From contig NZ_AKJX01000111.1 in assembly GCF_000276605.1 (NCBI RefSeq), forward strand, positions 1 through 64,000: DNA of 64,000 nucleotides, given 5' to 3'. The notes beneath the pieces were generated by a model. The model was not told the origin of the DNA. It saw only the letters and a list, made by a program, of their open reading frames with translations, and made no database searches. This stretch comes from Acidovorax sp. CF316 (GTDB lineage Bacteria; Pseudomonadota; Gammaproteobacteria; Burkholderiales; Burkholderiaceae_C). This document shows, piece by piece, positions 50,977 through 62,686 of the stretch; position 1 is the stretch's first letter; the number at the start of each line of letters is the position of its first letter. Made by a program: the position numbers and the translations under genes.

Positions 50977-52103
50977 GCATGACCTCTTCCCACCAACCCG
51001 ACCCCAACGGCGTGCGCCTGCAGACGGCCCCCGCCATCCGCGAGCAGTTCGCCGCCATGCGTGCCACCGGCAAGCGCGCCAAGGATGCCGCCGAAGCCCT
51101 GGGCCTGTCCGAAGGCGCGGCCATCGCCGCGCATGCGGGCGAGCACGAACATCCGCTCAAGGCCGTGCCGCTGCAGGGCTCGTGGCTGCAGCTGCTGCAG
51201 TCGCTCGAAGCCTGCGGCCCGCTGATGGCACTCACGCGCAACGAAGGCGTGGTGCACGAGAAGACCGGTGTCTACATGAACATCTCGGCCACGGGGCCGG
51301 TGGGCCTTGCCTTGAGCGAGGACATCGACCTGCGCCTGTTCTTCGCACAGTGGCATGCAGGCTTCGCGGTGACCGAGGCCGCCGCCGACCCGGCACGCCC
51401 GCCCCAGCGCAGTCTGCAGTTCTACAACGCCCACGGGCGTGCGGTGCACAAGGTTTTCGTGCGCGAGGCCACCGACCTGGCCGTGCTCGATGCCGTGGTG
51501 CAGCGCTTTGCGCAGCCGAGCGCGGGCTATGTGTTCGGCGCCGCGCCGCCGGCCGAGGTGCCGCGGCCCGATGCCGAGATCGACGCCGCCGGCCTGCGCG
51601 CAGGCTGGGCCGCGATGCAGGACACGCACGAGTTCTTCGGCCTGACCAGGAAGTTCGGCGTGGAGCGCCAACAGAGCTTTCGCCTGGTGGAAGGGCAGTT
51701 CGCCTGGCGCCTGGCGAGGGAATCCGTCACCGCCGTGCTGCAGCAGGCAGCGGCGGGCGGCCTGCCCATCATGGTCTTCGTGGGCAGCGGCGGCTGCATC
51801 CAGATCCACACTGGCCCCGTGGCCAACATCAAGCCGCTGGACACGCCCGGCGGTGCGCAGTGGATCAATGTGCTCGACCCCGGCTTCAACCTGCACCTGC
51901 GCACCGACATGGTGGCCAGCGTGTGGCTGGTGGAAAAGCCCACCGCCGACGGCGTGGTGACCTCGGTCGAGGCCTTCGACCATGCGGGCGAACTGATGGC
52001 CATGTTCTTTGGCGCGCGCAAGCCCGGCCAGGCCGAGCTGCAGGGCTGGCGCGACCTGGCAGCCGGCTTGCCGCGACAGCAGGAGCTGGCCCATGCTGCG
52101 TGA
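50973..52103 (+). CDS. hmuS: Heme-binding cytoplasmic protein HmuS/ChuS/HemS family
   Basis: A 376-residue protein with the two internally repeated halves of the HemS/ChuS fold (residues ~20-190 and ~205-370). The heme ligand is His219 in MQDTHEFFGLTRKF, matching the H-x-F-F position of ChuS His193. Related strands LRLFFAQWHAGFAV and LHLRTDMVASVWLVEKP recur in each half. These proteins receive heme from the ABC importer and store, traffic or degrade it. ATG 50973 overlaps the preceding small gene by four bases, and the end overlaps hmuT by 11 bases. Members are usually 340-360 residues, so length is normal with a short N-terminal extension. Confidence 0.92.
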   Translation: MSMTSSHQPDPNGVRLQTAPAIREQFAAMRATGKRAKDAAEALGLSEGAAIAAHAGEHEHPLKAVPLQGSWLQLLQSLEACGPLMALTRNEGVVHEKTGVYMNISATGPVGLALSEDIDLRLFFAQWHAGFAVTEAAADPARPPQRSLQFYNAHGRAVHKVFVREATDLAVLDAVVQRFAQPSAGYVFGAAPPAEVPRPDAEIDAAGLRAGWAAMQDTHEFFGLTRKFGVERQQSFRLVEGQFAWRLARESVTAVLQQAAAGGLPIMVFVGSGGCIQIHTGPVANIKPLDTPGGAQWINVLDPGFNLHLRTDMVASVWLVEKPTADGVVTSVEAFDHAGELMAMFFGARKPGQAELQGWRDLAAGLPRQQELAHAA

Positions 52104-52968
52104 CACCGGGTTGATCGAACGCCGCCATCTGCTGCGCGGTGCGGTGGCATTGCCGCTGTCCTTCGCGCTGGGCCAGGCCCATGCCGCAGGGGCTGCCCGC
52201 ATCGTCTCGCTGGGCGGCGCGCTGACCGAGGTGGTCTACCTGCTGGGCGCGCAGGCGCAATTGGTAGGCACCGACACGACGAGCCTGTTCCCCGAGGCCG
52301 CGCTCAAGACCGCCAAGGTCGGCTACATGCGCCAGCTCTCGGCCGAGGGGCTGCTGTCCCTCAAGCCCGATGCCGTTGTGGGCACCACCGAGGCCGGCCC
52401 GCCCGTGGTGCTGGACCAGGTGCGCAGCGCCGGCGTGCGCGTGGAGCTGGTCAAGGCCGACCACACCTGGGACGAGGTGCAGCGCAAGGTGGCCACCGTG
52501 GGCCGCGTGGCGGGCCGCGAGCGCGAGGCCGCTGCCCTGCAGGCCGATCTCGACGCCCAGTGGGCGGCGGTGCAAAAGAGCGTGGCCGCGGCTGCGCGGC
52601 GCCCGCGCGCGATCTTCATCCTCTCGCACAGCGGCAGCCCCATGGTGGCGGGCACCGGCACCGCGGCCGACGCGCTGATCCGCTTTGCCGGCGGCACCAA
52701 CGCCATCACCCAGTTCGCGGGCTACCGGCCGCTCACGGCCGAGGCCATGGCCAGTGCCGCGCCCGATGTGCTGCTCAACAGCACCCAGGGCATCGAGGCG
52801 CTGGGCGGCGAGGCGGCCTTCTGGCAGCGGCCGGAGCTGGCCCTTACCCCGGCCTTCCGCCGCAAGGCCCTGGTGACCATGGAAGCCAGCCAACTGCTCG
52901 GCTTCGGGCCGCGCCTGCCTGGCACCGTGCGGGAGATCCAGGCGCGCCTGCAGGCGATCACCGCGTGA
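52093..52968 (+). CDS. hmuT: Heme ABC transporter periplasmic binding protein
   Basis: A 291-residue binding protein of the class III (FecB/BtuF-like) fold. The N-terminus has a twin arginine (ERRHLLRGA, residues 9-17) and hydrophobic stretch cleaved near GQAHAA, so Tat export is possible. IVSLGGALTEVVYLLGA opens the mature domain. Tyr78 in KVGYMRQLSAEGLLSLKPD is the heme ligand position of PhuT/ShuT. GRVAGREREAAALQADL is the interdomain helix. It overlaps hmuS by 11 bases and hmuU by GTGA, consistent with tight coupling. It captures heme passed through the receptor and delivers it to HmuUV. Confidence 0.92.
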   Translation: MLRDTGLIERRHLLRGAVALPLSFALGQAHAAGAARIVSLGGALTEVVYLLGAQAQLVGTDTTSLFPEAALKTAKVGYMRQLSAEGLLSLKPDAVVGTTEAGPPVVLDQVRSAGVRVELVKADHTWDEVQRKVATVGRVAGREREAAALQADLDAQWAAVQKSVAAAARRPRAIFILSHSGSPMVAGTGTAADALIRFAGGTNAITQFAGYRPLTAEAMASAAPDVLLNSTQGIEALGGEAAFWQRPELALTPAFRRKALVTMEASQLLGFGPRLPGTVREIQARLQAITA

Positions 52969-54050
52969 GCGGGCTGGCAACCGCCGTGCAGCCGGTCCCG
53001 CGGCGCGCTCCAGGGCGCCTGTCGCAGCGCGCCGCGCTGGCGCTGGGCCTGGCGCTGGTGGCGCTGGCCTTTGTGTGGGCCAGCACCCAGGGTGCCTACG
53101 CCATCGCACCGGCCCAGCTGTGGCAGGTGCTGCTGCAGGCCGTGGGCGCTGCAGCGGTGCCCGAGCAGGCGCCCGAGTACCTGGTGTTCGTCAACATCCG
53201 GTTGCCGCGCCTCTTGATGGGCGTGGCCGCCGGGGCTGGCCTGGGCCTGGCCGGCGCGCTGATGCAGGGGCTGTTCCGCAACCCGCTGGCCGACCCCGGC
53301 CTGATCGGCGTGAGCAGCGGGGCTGCGCTGGCCGCGGCGCTCACCATCGTGCTGGGCAGCCACTTCCTTCCCGACATGCCGCGTACCCTGGGCAGCTGGT
53401 CGCTGGTGATCACGGCCTTTGGCGGTGGACTGGTGGTCACGGCGCTGATCTACGGGTTGGCGCAGGCCGATGGCGGCACGCGCATGGGGCTCATGCTGCT
53501 GGCGGGCGTGGCCGTCAATGCGCTGGCGCTGGCGGGCCTGGGCTACCTCAACTTCATCTCTACCGACGAGCAGCTGCGCAACATCCAGATGTGGCTGCTG
53601 GGCAGCCTGGGCGGGGCGCGCTGGAGCGCCGTGGCCCTGGTGGGCAGCGTGGTCGCGGTGGCCTGCGGCCTGGGCCTGGCGCTGGCGCGCCCGCTCAATG
53701 CGATTGCCCTGGGCGAGGCACAGGCTGCGCTTTTGGGCGTGCCGGTGGAGCGCACCAAGCGCCTGGCCGTGCTGGTCACCGCACTGGCCGTGGGCGCGGT
53801 GACCGCGGCCACGGGCATCATCGGCTTCATCGGCCTGGTGGCACCGCACTGGGTGCGCCTGGTGGCCGGGCCCGACCACCGCGTGGTGCTGCCCTGCTCG
53901 GCCCTGCTGGGCGCCACGCTGGTGCTGGTGGCCGACGTGGTGGCGCGTACCATCGTCAAGCCGGCGGAGTTGCCGCTGGGCGTGCTCACCGCCTTCATCG
54001 GCGTGCCCTTGTTCCTGGCCATGCTGCGCCAGTTCCGGAGCAAGGTATGA
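52965..54050 (+). CDS. hmuU: Heme ABC transporter permease
   Basis: A 361-residue FecCD-type permease with about ten helices. Family motifs include RLPRLLMGVAAGAGLGLAGALMQGLFRNPLADPG (residues ~78-112), IGVSSGAALAAAL, and near the C-terminus GFIGLVAPHWVRLVAGPDHR followed by LPLGVLTAFIGVPLFLAMLR. These are standard for heme and vitamin B12/siderophore importers. Translation starts at GTG 52965, overlapping the hmuT stop (GTGA). The first ~20 residues are polar. It dimerises and, with two HmuV subunits, moves heme into the cytoplasm. The stop overlaps the hmuV ATG (ATGA, 54047-54050). Confidence 0.93.
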   Translation: MSGLATAVQPVPRRAPGRLSQRAALALGLALVALAFVWASTQGAYAIAPAQLWQVLLQAVGAAAVPEQAPEYLVFVNIRLPRLLMGVAAGAGLGLAGALMQGLFRNPLADPGLIGVSSGAALAAALTIVLGSHFLPDMPRTLGSWSLVITAFGGGLVVTALIYGLAQADGGTRMGLMLLAGVAVNALALAGLGYLNFISTDEQLRNIQMWLLGSLGGARWSAVALVGSVVAVACGLGLALARPLNAIALGEAQAALLGVPVERTKRLAVLVTALAVGAVTAATGIIGFIGLVAPHWVRLVAGPDHRVVLPCSALLGATLVLVADVVARTIVKPAELPLGVLTAFIGVPLFLAMLRQFRSKV

Positions 54051-54859
54051 GCGCCAATCCGCTTTGCGCCGGTGATCCACTGGTGTGCGATCAGTTGGGG
54101 GTGGGCCTGCCGGGCCGGCCATTGCTGGCCACCGTGCATGCCCGCCTGGCCCCGGGGCGTTTCACCGCGATCCTCGGCCCCAATGGTGCGGGCAAGTCCA
54201 CGCTGCTGTCCATGCTCTCGGGCCAGCGCGCGCCGCGCTTGGGTGCGGTGAGCCTCGGGGGCCGGGCGCTCTCGGCCATTGCCGCGCTGGAACTGGCGCG
54301 CCTGCGCGCCGTGCTGCCGCAGGAGACGGCGGTGGCCTTCGATTTCACGGTGCAGGAGGTGGTGGAGATGGGGCGCTTTCCCCACCGCCAGTCGCCCAGC
54401 CGGCACGAGGCACGCATTGCCCACGAGGCCATGGAGTCCACGGGCGTGGCCAATCTGGCGGGGCGGGGCGTCAACACCTTGTCCGGCGGCGAGCGCGCAC
54501 GCGCCCACCTGGCCCGGGCCCTGGCCCAGATCTGGGAGCCCCGGCCCGACGGCGCCACGCGCTGGCTGCTGCTCGATGAACCCACTGCCGCGCTCGACCT
54601 GGCGCACCAGCACCAGGCCATGGCCCTGGTGCGCCGCTGGGCGGTGGAGCAGGGCATCGGCGTGGTGGCCGTGCTGCACGATTTGAACCTGGCGCTGCGC
54701 TATGCGCACGATGTGGTGCTCATGGGCGCGGGGCGCTGCGATGTGGGGCCCACAGGCGAGACGTTGGACGCCGCCGCCATTGCGCGTGTGTGGGGCGTGC
54801 AGTGCTCCGAGGTGCGCGCCAGCGATGGCACGCCGCAGTTCCTGGTGGCGGCCGGATGA
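54047..54859 (+). CDS. hmuV: Heme ABC transporter ATP-binding protein
   Basis: A 270-residue ABC ATPase. Walker A GPNGAGKST at residues 44-52, Q-loop at LPQETAVAF, signature LSGGE at 145-149, Walker B WLLLDEPTAALD at 173-184, and the switch histidine in VLHDLN. These are complete, so it should hydrolyse ATP and power heme import with HmuU. It is the last gene of the operon and coupled to hmuU by ATGA overlap. A small hairpin (54864-54885) follows but lacks a T tract. Confidence 0.94.
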   Translation: MSANPLCAGDPLVCDQLGVGLPGRPLLATVHARLAPGRFTAILGPNGAGKSTLLSMLSGQRAPRLGAVSLGGRALSAIAALELARLRAVLPQETAVAFDFTVQEVVEMGRFPHRQSPSRHEARIAHEAMESTGVANLAGRGVNTLSGGERARAHLARALAQIWEPRPDGATRWLLLDEPTAALDLAHQHQAMALVRRWAVEQGIGVVAVLHDLNLALRYAHDVVLMGAGRCDVGPTGETLDAAAIARVWGVQCSEVRASDGTPQFLVAAG

Positions 54860-54863
54860 AGCG

Positions 54864-54885
54864 CAGATGACGATTCGGTCATCTG
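54864..54885 (+). other. Stem-loop after hmuV
   Basis: CAGATGAC (54864-54871) pairs perfectly with GTCATCTG (54878-54885) around a six-base loop, four bases past the hmuV stop. There is no T tract, so it is a weak terminator or mRNA-stabilising end. Confidence 0.4.
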
Positions 54886-54971
54886 CCGGCGCCTTGCCCT
54901 TGGGCGCATGGGGATATGCGCAGTGGCGCATGCTGCGCCGCGCCATCTTGTCACTAGAATGCGCGCACACC

Positions 54972-55352
54972 ATGCGCCGCCTGCTGCTCGTCTTTCTGCT
55001 GCTGTTCATGCCGCTCCAGTCCGTCTGGGCCGCGGCATCGCCGTACTGCGGGCACGAGGCAGCGCCGCAGGCATCGCACTTCGGCCACCACGTGCACGAG
55101 CACCAGGCCGATGGCGCGCATGCAGCGCCTTCCCTGGCGAGCGAAACACCGGACCACAAGGGCCTCGCCACCTCCGGCACGGCGGACATGGACTGCCATG
55201 CCTGCCACGGCGCGGGCAGCGGCATGGCCTTGAGCGCGAGCGTCCAGGCCATCGTGGTCTCGGTGGGCCGTCCAGCGCCCCAGATGGCACCGGCCTGGGT
55301 GCACCCCCCGCTTTCCCGCCCCGAACGCCCCAACTGGTCCGTCCTCGCCTGA
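54972..55352 (+). CDS. czcI: CzcI-like periplasmic metal-responsive protein
   Basis: A 126-residue secreted protein. The signal peptide (MRRLLLVFLLLFMPLQSVWA) is followed directly by AASPYCGHEA and a His-rich patch, HFGHHVHEHQADGAH (residues ~36-50), then DMDCHACHGAGSGM. The size, the PLQS.WA.A..YC.HE opening and position just before czcC match CzcI, a small periplasmic protein that accompanies czcCBA and is thought to modulate its response to zinc, cobalt or cadmium. TAGAAT at 54955-54960 is only 11 bases before the ATG, so the mRNA may have almost no leader. Gap to czcC is 140 bases. Confidence 0.8.
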   Translation: MRRLLLVFLLLFMPLQSVWAAASPYCGHEAAPQASHFGHHVHEHQADGAHAAPSLASETPDHKGLATSGTADMDCHACHGAGSGMALSASVQAIVVSVGRPAPQMAPAWVHPPLSRPERPNWSVLA

Positions 55353-55492
55353 GCGGCGAGGCGGGCTGCGGGTAGCCCCTTCCTGACGATTCCACGCTGC
55401 CCTGGCGGGCAGCCGCGGCGCGCGCGTGCGTGCCGGGTGTCGTGCCTTGCCGATTTCAACCCCGTGGCCCGTGGCCACTGCAGAGGAATCGG

Positions 55493-56758
55493 ATGCAACG
55501 AACGAGAAGAACGAATCACACCCCACGGCTGTGCATGGCGGCCGTGGTCGCCCTGGCGTGGGCGCTGGCCGGCAGTGCCGCGCTGGCCCAGTCACCACCG
55601 GCACCGCCACCGCTCACGCTCAAGGCCCTGTTCGACAGGGCCTGGGAGCGCCAGCCCGAGGCGCAGTCGGCCGCGCTGCGGCGCGAGTCGGCGCAGGCCG
55701 CGCGCAGCGGCGCGGCGTCCTGGACGGCCGAACCCGCGGCACTGGAGTTGTCCACCAAGAGCGACCGCCCCGGCAGCAACCAGGGCAGCCGCGAGGTCGA
55801 GCTGGGCGTGGCCCTGCCACTGTGGCTGCCTGGTGAGCGCGCACGCAAGGCCGCGCTGGGCGATGCCGAGATCAAGGCCGTGGAGAGCCGCCGCCTGGCC
55901 GCCCAGCTGCAGCTGGCCGCCAGCGTGCGCGAGGCCTGGTGGGCGCTGCAGCGTGCGCAGGCCGAGCTGGGCCTGGCGCAGGACCGGCTGCAGAGCGCGC
56001 AGCAGCTCGCAGCCGACGTGGCGCGCCGTTTCAAGGCCGGCGACATGGCGCGTGCCGACCAGACCCAGGCCGATGGCGCCGTGGCCCAGGCCGAGGCCGC
56101 CGTGGCCGAAGCCCTGGGGGCACGCGATGTCGCGCAGGCGGCCCTGGCGGCCTGGGGCGGCCAGGAGGTGCTGCCCGACGCTGCAGAGCCCGAGGCCGAA
56201 GCCTTGCCCGCCGCCGGCCTGCCCGCCGACCACCCGGCCGTCGCCGACTGGCAGGACCAGGCCGAGGTGGCGCGCCGCGCCGCCGACCTGGCCGTCGTGC
56301 AGACCCGTGCCAATCCCGAGCTGACCGTGGCTGCCACGCGCGGGCGCGAGCAATCGGGCGAGCGCTACCTGCAAAGCTTCACCGTCGGCGTGCGCGTGCC
56401 CCTGGGCGGCGGCGACCGTGCGCGCGCCAAGGAGGCCGCCGCACGCGCCGACGCACTCGACGCCGAAGTGCGCGCCCGCGTCGAGCAGGACCGGCTGGCT
56501 GCCGACGTGGCCGCTGCCACGGCGCGTGTGAAGGCCACCCAGGCCCAGCGCGAGGCCATGGCCCGCCATGCGGCACTGGCGCGTGACACGCGCGGTTTCA
56601 TCGACAAGGCCTTCCGCCTGGGCGAGGCCGACTGGCCCACGCGCCTGCGCGTGGAACTCGAAGCCGTGCAGGCCGAGCGGCAGCTCGCGCGTGCCCGCAT
56701 CGATGCTGCCGCCGCCGTCTCCACCTTGCGCCAGGCCCTGGGCCTGTTGCCGCAGTGA
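55493..56758 (+). CDS. czcC: CzcC-type outer-membrane metal-efflux channel
   Basis: A 421-residue TolC-like outer-membrane factor. Signal peptide residues ~1-34 (ALAWALAGSAALAQ); no lipobox. The body has two repeated helical halves with LTLKALFDRAWERQPEAQSA, LELSTKSDRPGSNQGSREVELGVALPLWLPGER, then in the second half NPELTVAATRGREQSGERYLQSFTVGVRVPLGGGDRARA. The PLWLPGER and RVPLGGGD pair is characteristic of CzcC. ATG 55493 is preceded by AGAGGA at 55483-55488. It forms the outer duct of the CzcCBA pump. It starts the main structural part of the operon. Confidence 0.88.
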   Translation: MQRTRRTNHTPRLCMAAVVALAWALAGSAALAQSPPAPPPLTLKALFDRAWERQPEAQSAALRRESAQAARSGAASWTAEPAALELSTKSDRPGSNQGSREVELGVALPLWLPGERARKAALGDAEIKAVESRRLAAQLQLAASVREAWWALQRAQAELGLAQDRLQSAQQLAADVARRFKAGDMARADQTQADGAVAQAEAAVAEALGARDVAQAALAAWGGQEVLPDAAEPEAEALPAAGLPADHPAVADWQDQAEVARRAADLAVVQTRANPELTVAATRGREQSGERYLQSFTVGVRVPLGGGDRARAKEAAARADALDAEVRARVEQDRLAADVAAATARVKATQAQREAMARHAALARDTRGFIDKAFRLGEADWPTRLRVELEAVQAERQLARARIDAAAAVSTLRQALGLLPQ

Positions 56759-56795
56759 GCGCCCCGCTTCCCCCCAAACCCATTTTGTGACCACC

Positions 56796-57338
56796 ATGCA
56801 ATTCCCTTCCTTCTTTACCACCCTGGGCCTGGCCCTGGTGCTGGGGTTCATGCCCCTGTGGGCCCATGCCCATGGCGACGATGGCGCAGCGCCCGCCGCT
56901 GCGGCCGGCACGTCCCTGCCACGCTTTGCCGCCACCTCCGACCTGTTCGAGCTGGTTGGCGTGCTCGATGGCAAGCAGCTCGCGCTCTACCTCGACCATG
57001 CGGGCGACAACAGCCCCGTGAAGGAGGCGCAGCTGGAGCTGGACATTGCCGGCACGCGCGTGCCCGTGACCCGCGTCGCGGACGGCGAGTTCCAGGCTGC
57101 GCTGGCGGCACCACTGGCCGAGGGCATGAGCCCCGTCACCGCCACCGTGGTGGCTGGCGCCGAGACCGATCTGCTGGCCGGCGAGATCGACGTGCATGCC
57201 GACGCACATGCCGCTGCCGAGCCCACAGGCCGGCGCAAGGCTTGGGTGGCGGGCGTTGTCGCTGCCGTGCTGGCGGCCTTGGCCGCCGTGTGGGGCCTGC
57301 GCCGTGGCCGCACCGCCCGCGTGGGAGGTGCAGCATGA
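56796..57338 (+). CDS. Membrane-anchored periplasmic protein of the czc operon (unknown)
   Basis: A 180-residue protein: signal peptide (residues ~1-25, ending LWAHAHG), a short His/Ala/Asp region (HGDDGAAPAAAAG), a beta-rich domain (residues ~40-145, FELVGVLDGKQLALYLDHAGDNSP, VKEAQLELDIAGTRVPVTRV), a second His patch (DVHADAHAAAEP) and a C-terminal membrane helix (VAGVVAAVLAALAAVWGL) with a basic tail. It resembles the N-terminal part of some heavy-metal adaptors, as if a CzcB had been split. The ATGA at 57335-57338 couples it to czcB. It may present metal to the pump; this is inference from position. Confidence 0.7.
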   Translation: MQFPSFFTTLGLALVLGFMPLWAHAHGDDGAAPAAAAGTSLPRFAATSDLFELVGVLDGKQLALYLDHAGDNSPVKEAQLELDIAGTRVPVTRVADGEFQAALAAPLAEGMSPVTATVVAGAETDLLAGEIDVHADAHAAAEPTGRRKAWVAGVVAAVLAALAAVWGLRRGRTARVGGAA

Positions 57339-58456
57339 AGCATTGCATTGCAACGCGCACCCTGGCGGCCTTGCTGCTGGCCGCCGGCCTGTACGCCCCG
57401 CTGGGCGCTGGGGCCGGCGAAGGCCATGACCATGGCGATGCCCCTGCGGCCGCCGACGGCAATGGCCCCAAGCGCCAGCCCGATGGCAGCGTGTTTCTGC
57501 CCAAGCCCGCGCAGCGCCAGCTCGGCGTGCGCACCCTGGTGGCGGCCGAAGGCCGCCATGCCAAGGCCTTCGAACTGGCCGGCACCGTGGTCATGGACCC
57601 GAATGCCGGCGGCAAGGTGCAGGCCGCGCTGGCCGGCCGGCTGGAGGCCGGGCCCAAGGGCCTGCCCGGTGTGGGCCAGGCGGTGCGCAAGGGCGAGGTG
57701 CTGGCCTATGTGGTGCCCACGGCGGGCGCCATCGAGCGCTCCAACCAGCTGGCCCAGCAGGCCGAGCTGCGCGCGGCGCGCGACCTGGCGGCACGGCGCG
57801 TGGCGCGCCTGAAAGAGCTGGCCGACACCGTGCCGCGCAAGGAGATCGAGGCGGCCGAGAGCGAGCTGCACAGCTTCACCCAGCGTCTGGGTGCAGTGGG
57901 TGCCGGCCTGTCCACGCGCGATGCGCTGGTGGCTCCGGTCTCGGGCGTGATCGCCTCGGCCAATGCCGTGGCGGGCCAGGTGGTGGATGCGCGCGAGCTG
58001 CTGTTCGAGGTGGTGGACCCGGCGCGCCTGCGCGTGGAGGCCCTGGCCTACGACACGGCCCAGGCCCACAGCGTGGCCGGCGCCGCGCTGGCCGTGGGCG
58101 GGCAGCGCGTGCCGCTGCGCTTCCTCGGGGCGGCGCGCAGCCTGCGCGAGCAGGCGTTGCCGCTGCAGTTTGCCGGTGACTCGGCCGTGCTCGGCACTTT
58201 GGCCCTGGGCCAGCCGGTGCGCGTGTTCGTGCAGTCCACCGAGCAGGCCGCTGGTGTGCAGGTGCCCGTGGCTTCGCTGCTGCGCAACCCCGCGAACCAG
58301 ACCATCGTCTGGATCAAGGAGTCGCCCGAGCGCTTCGTGCCGCGCGTGGTCACCTTCGTGCCGCTCGACGGCAGCTCGGTGGCCGTGACCTCGGGCCTCA
58401 AGGCCGGGGACCGCGTGGCCACGCAGGGCGCCACGCTGATCAACCAGGTCCGCTGA
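57335..58456 (+). CDS. czcB: CzcB-type periplasmic adaptor of metal RND efflux
   Basis: A 373-residue membrane-fusion protein. Signal peptide ends near residue 28 (LGAGAGEG), then GHDHGD. The lipoyl-like parts are GKVQAALAGRLEAGPKGLPGVGQAVRKGEVLAYV and LVAPVSGVIASANAVAGQVVDARELLFEVVDP, around a helical hairpin at residues ~130-190; the C-terminal membrane-proximal part is VASLLRNPANQTIVWIKESPERFVPRVVTF. The RLVR.TG-type and VPVA motifs fit the heavy-metal (HME) adaptors. Coupled upstream to the membrane protein gene and ends 10 bases before czcA. It links pump and channel and may deliver metal. Confidence 0.88.
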   Translation: MKHCIATRTLAALLLAAGLYAPLGAGAGEGHDHGDAPAAADGNGPKRQPDGSVFLPKPAQRQLGVRTLVAAEGRHAKAFELAGTVVMDPNAGGKVQAALAGRLEAGPKGLPGVGQAVRKGEVLAYVVPTAGAIERSNQLAQQAELRAARDLAARRVARLKELADTVPRKEIEAAESELHSFTQRLGAVGAGLSTRDALVAPVSGVIASANAVAGQVVDARELLFEVVDPARLRVEALAYDTAQAHSVAGAALAVGGQRVPLRFLGAARSLREQALPLQFAGDSAVLGTLALGQPVRVFVQSTEQAAGVQVPVASLLRNPANQTIVWIKESPERFVPRVVTFVPLDGSSVAVTSGLKAGDRVATQGATLINQVR

Positions 58457-58466
58457 GGGAGCCGCA

Positions 58467-61586
<3,120 letters not shown>

Positions 61587-61627
61587 CCGTGTCTTCCCTG
61601 TTCCCGCAACCCTTTGAAAGGACTTCC

Positions 61628-62017
61628 ATGACAAGCAAGCATCTCCTGGCCGCACTCGCGCTGGCCCTCTCCGGCGCCGCATTCGCTGCCGGCGACCACA
61701 GCCATGGCGACGACCACAAGCCGCAGCATGGCGGCATCGTGGCCGGCACGCACGACATGGACTACGAGCTGGTGGCGCGGCCCGACGTGATCACCCTGCA
61801 CCTGCGCGACCACGGCAAGCCGGCCAGTTCGCAGGGCGTGGGCGCCAGGCTCACGCTGCTCAACGGCACCGAAAAGTCCGAGGCCGTGCTGGTACCGGCC
61901 GGCGAGGGCCGGCTCGAGGCCAAGGGCACGTTCAAGGTGGCGGCCGGCACCAAGGTGGTGGCGCTGGTGACCTTGCCGGGCAAGAAGCCTGCGAACGTGC
62001 GTTTTGCGCTGAAGTAA
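61628..62017 (+). CDS. Small His-rich periplasmic protein after czcA
   Basis: A 129-residue exported protein with signal peptide (LLAALALALSGAAFAAG). The mature N-terminus is His-rich (GDHSHGDDHKPQHGG, residues ~21-36), then a beta-rich domain (ELVARPDVITLHLRDHGKP, LTLLNGTEKSEAVLVP, RLEAKGTFKVAAGTKVVALVTL) ending GKKPANVRFALK. The pattern is that of small periplasmic metal-binding proteins found with heavy-metal RND pumps, though no family name is claimed. AAAGGA stands directly before the ATG. Probable role: periplasmic metal capture or buffering for the Czc-type pump. Confidence 0.72.
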   Translation: MTSKHLLAALALALSGAAFAAGDHSHGDDHKPQHGGIVAGTHDMDYELVARPDVITLHLRDHGKPASSQGVGARLTLLNGTEKSEAVLVPAGEGRLEAKGTFKVAAGTKVVALVTLPGKKPANVRFALK

Positions 62018-62117
62018 GCAGACACCCACGCCTGCCGGTGCGCAATCCGTCACGGAAGTGGCGCCCGATGCACCGGCAAGCACTGCGTGCTGCGCATGCC
62101 TGGCCTACCATGCCGGC

Positions 62118-62678
62118 ATGCCTGCTTCCACCGACTTCGATTTCGCCGCGCTGGCCGAGGGCATCGCCCAGGCCAGCCGCGCCGCCCTGGCCGATATCTC
62201 CGAACGCTGCGGCCCCGGCGACCCCGTGTGCGCCTTCACCCTGTACACCGATGACGGCGCCATGACCGTCTGCCCGGCCCTGATCACCGAATCGCAGGTG
62301 CGCGAGCTCACCGAGCGCCATCCGGACGATGCCGGCTACTACCGCTACAGTTCCTCGGAATGGCCCCTGGAGGGCGAGGGCGCCAACGGCGCCTTCAATG
62401 ACCTGTGCACGCTGGTGCGTGAGCATGTGCTGGCGCTGCCGGACGAGGGTGGCGATGCCGCCTTCACCGCCTTTCGCGCGCAACTGCTCGAAACCATGGT
62501 CCAGGTGCTGGAACGCCTGCGCCGCGAAGACCCGGCGTTCGCCCGCGAATCGCTGATGCTGCAGGTGGCCGTGTCGGATGGCGACGAGCCTGCCGAGGTT
62601 CTGAACCAGTGGGTGGCCCGTCTGAACCCGCCCGCCGTGGCGACCCGGTTCAAGGCCTGGACGGATACCTGGGGTTAG
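62118..62678 (+). CDS. DUF4303 family protein
   Basis: A 186-residue cytoplasmic protein. DFAALAEGIAQASRAALADI, the strand FTLYTDDGAMTVCPALITE, then YYRYSSSEWPLEGEGANGAFNDLCTLVR, match the DUF4303 pattern (a central acidic residue pair and 'RYsssEWpl'). Function unknown; some relatives occur in polymorphic-toxin or immunity settings, but none is visible here. ATG 62118 is preferred to 62058. It is read alone between the czc operon (101-base gap) and the convergent ppsR, with eight bases to the ppsR stop codon. Confidence 0.72.
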   Translation: MPASTDFDFAALAEGIAQASRAALADISERCGPGDPVCAFTLYTDDGAMTVCPALITESQVRELTERHPDDAGYYRYSSSEWPLEGEGANGAFNDLCTLVREHVLALPDEGGDAAFTAFRAQLLETMVQVLERLRREDPAFARESLMLQVAVSDGDEPAEVLNQWVARLNPPAVATRFKAWTDTWG

Positions 62679-62686
62679 CCGTCAGA

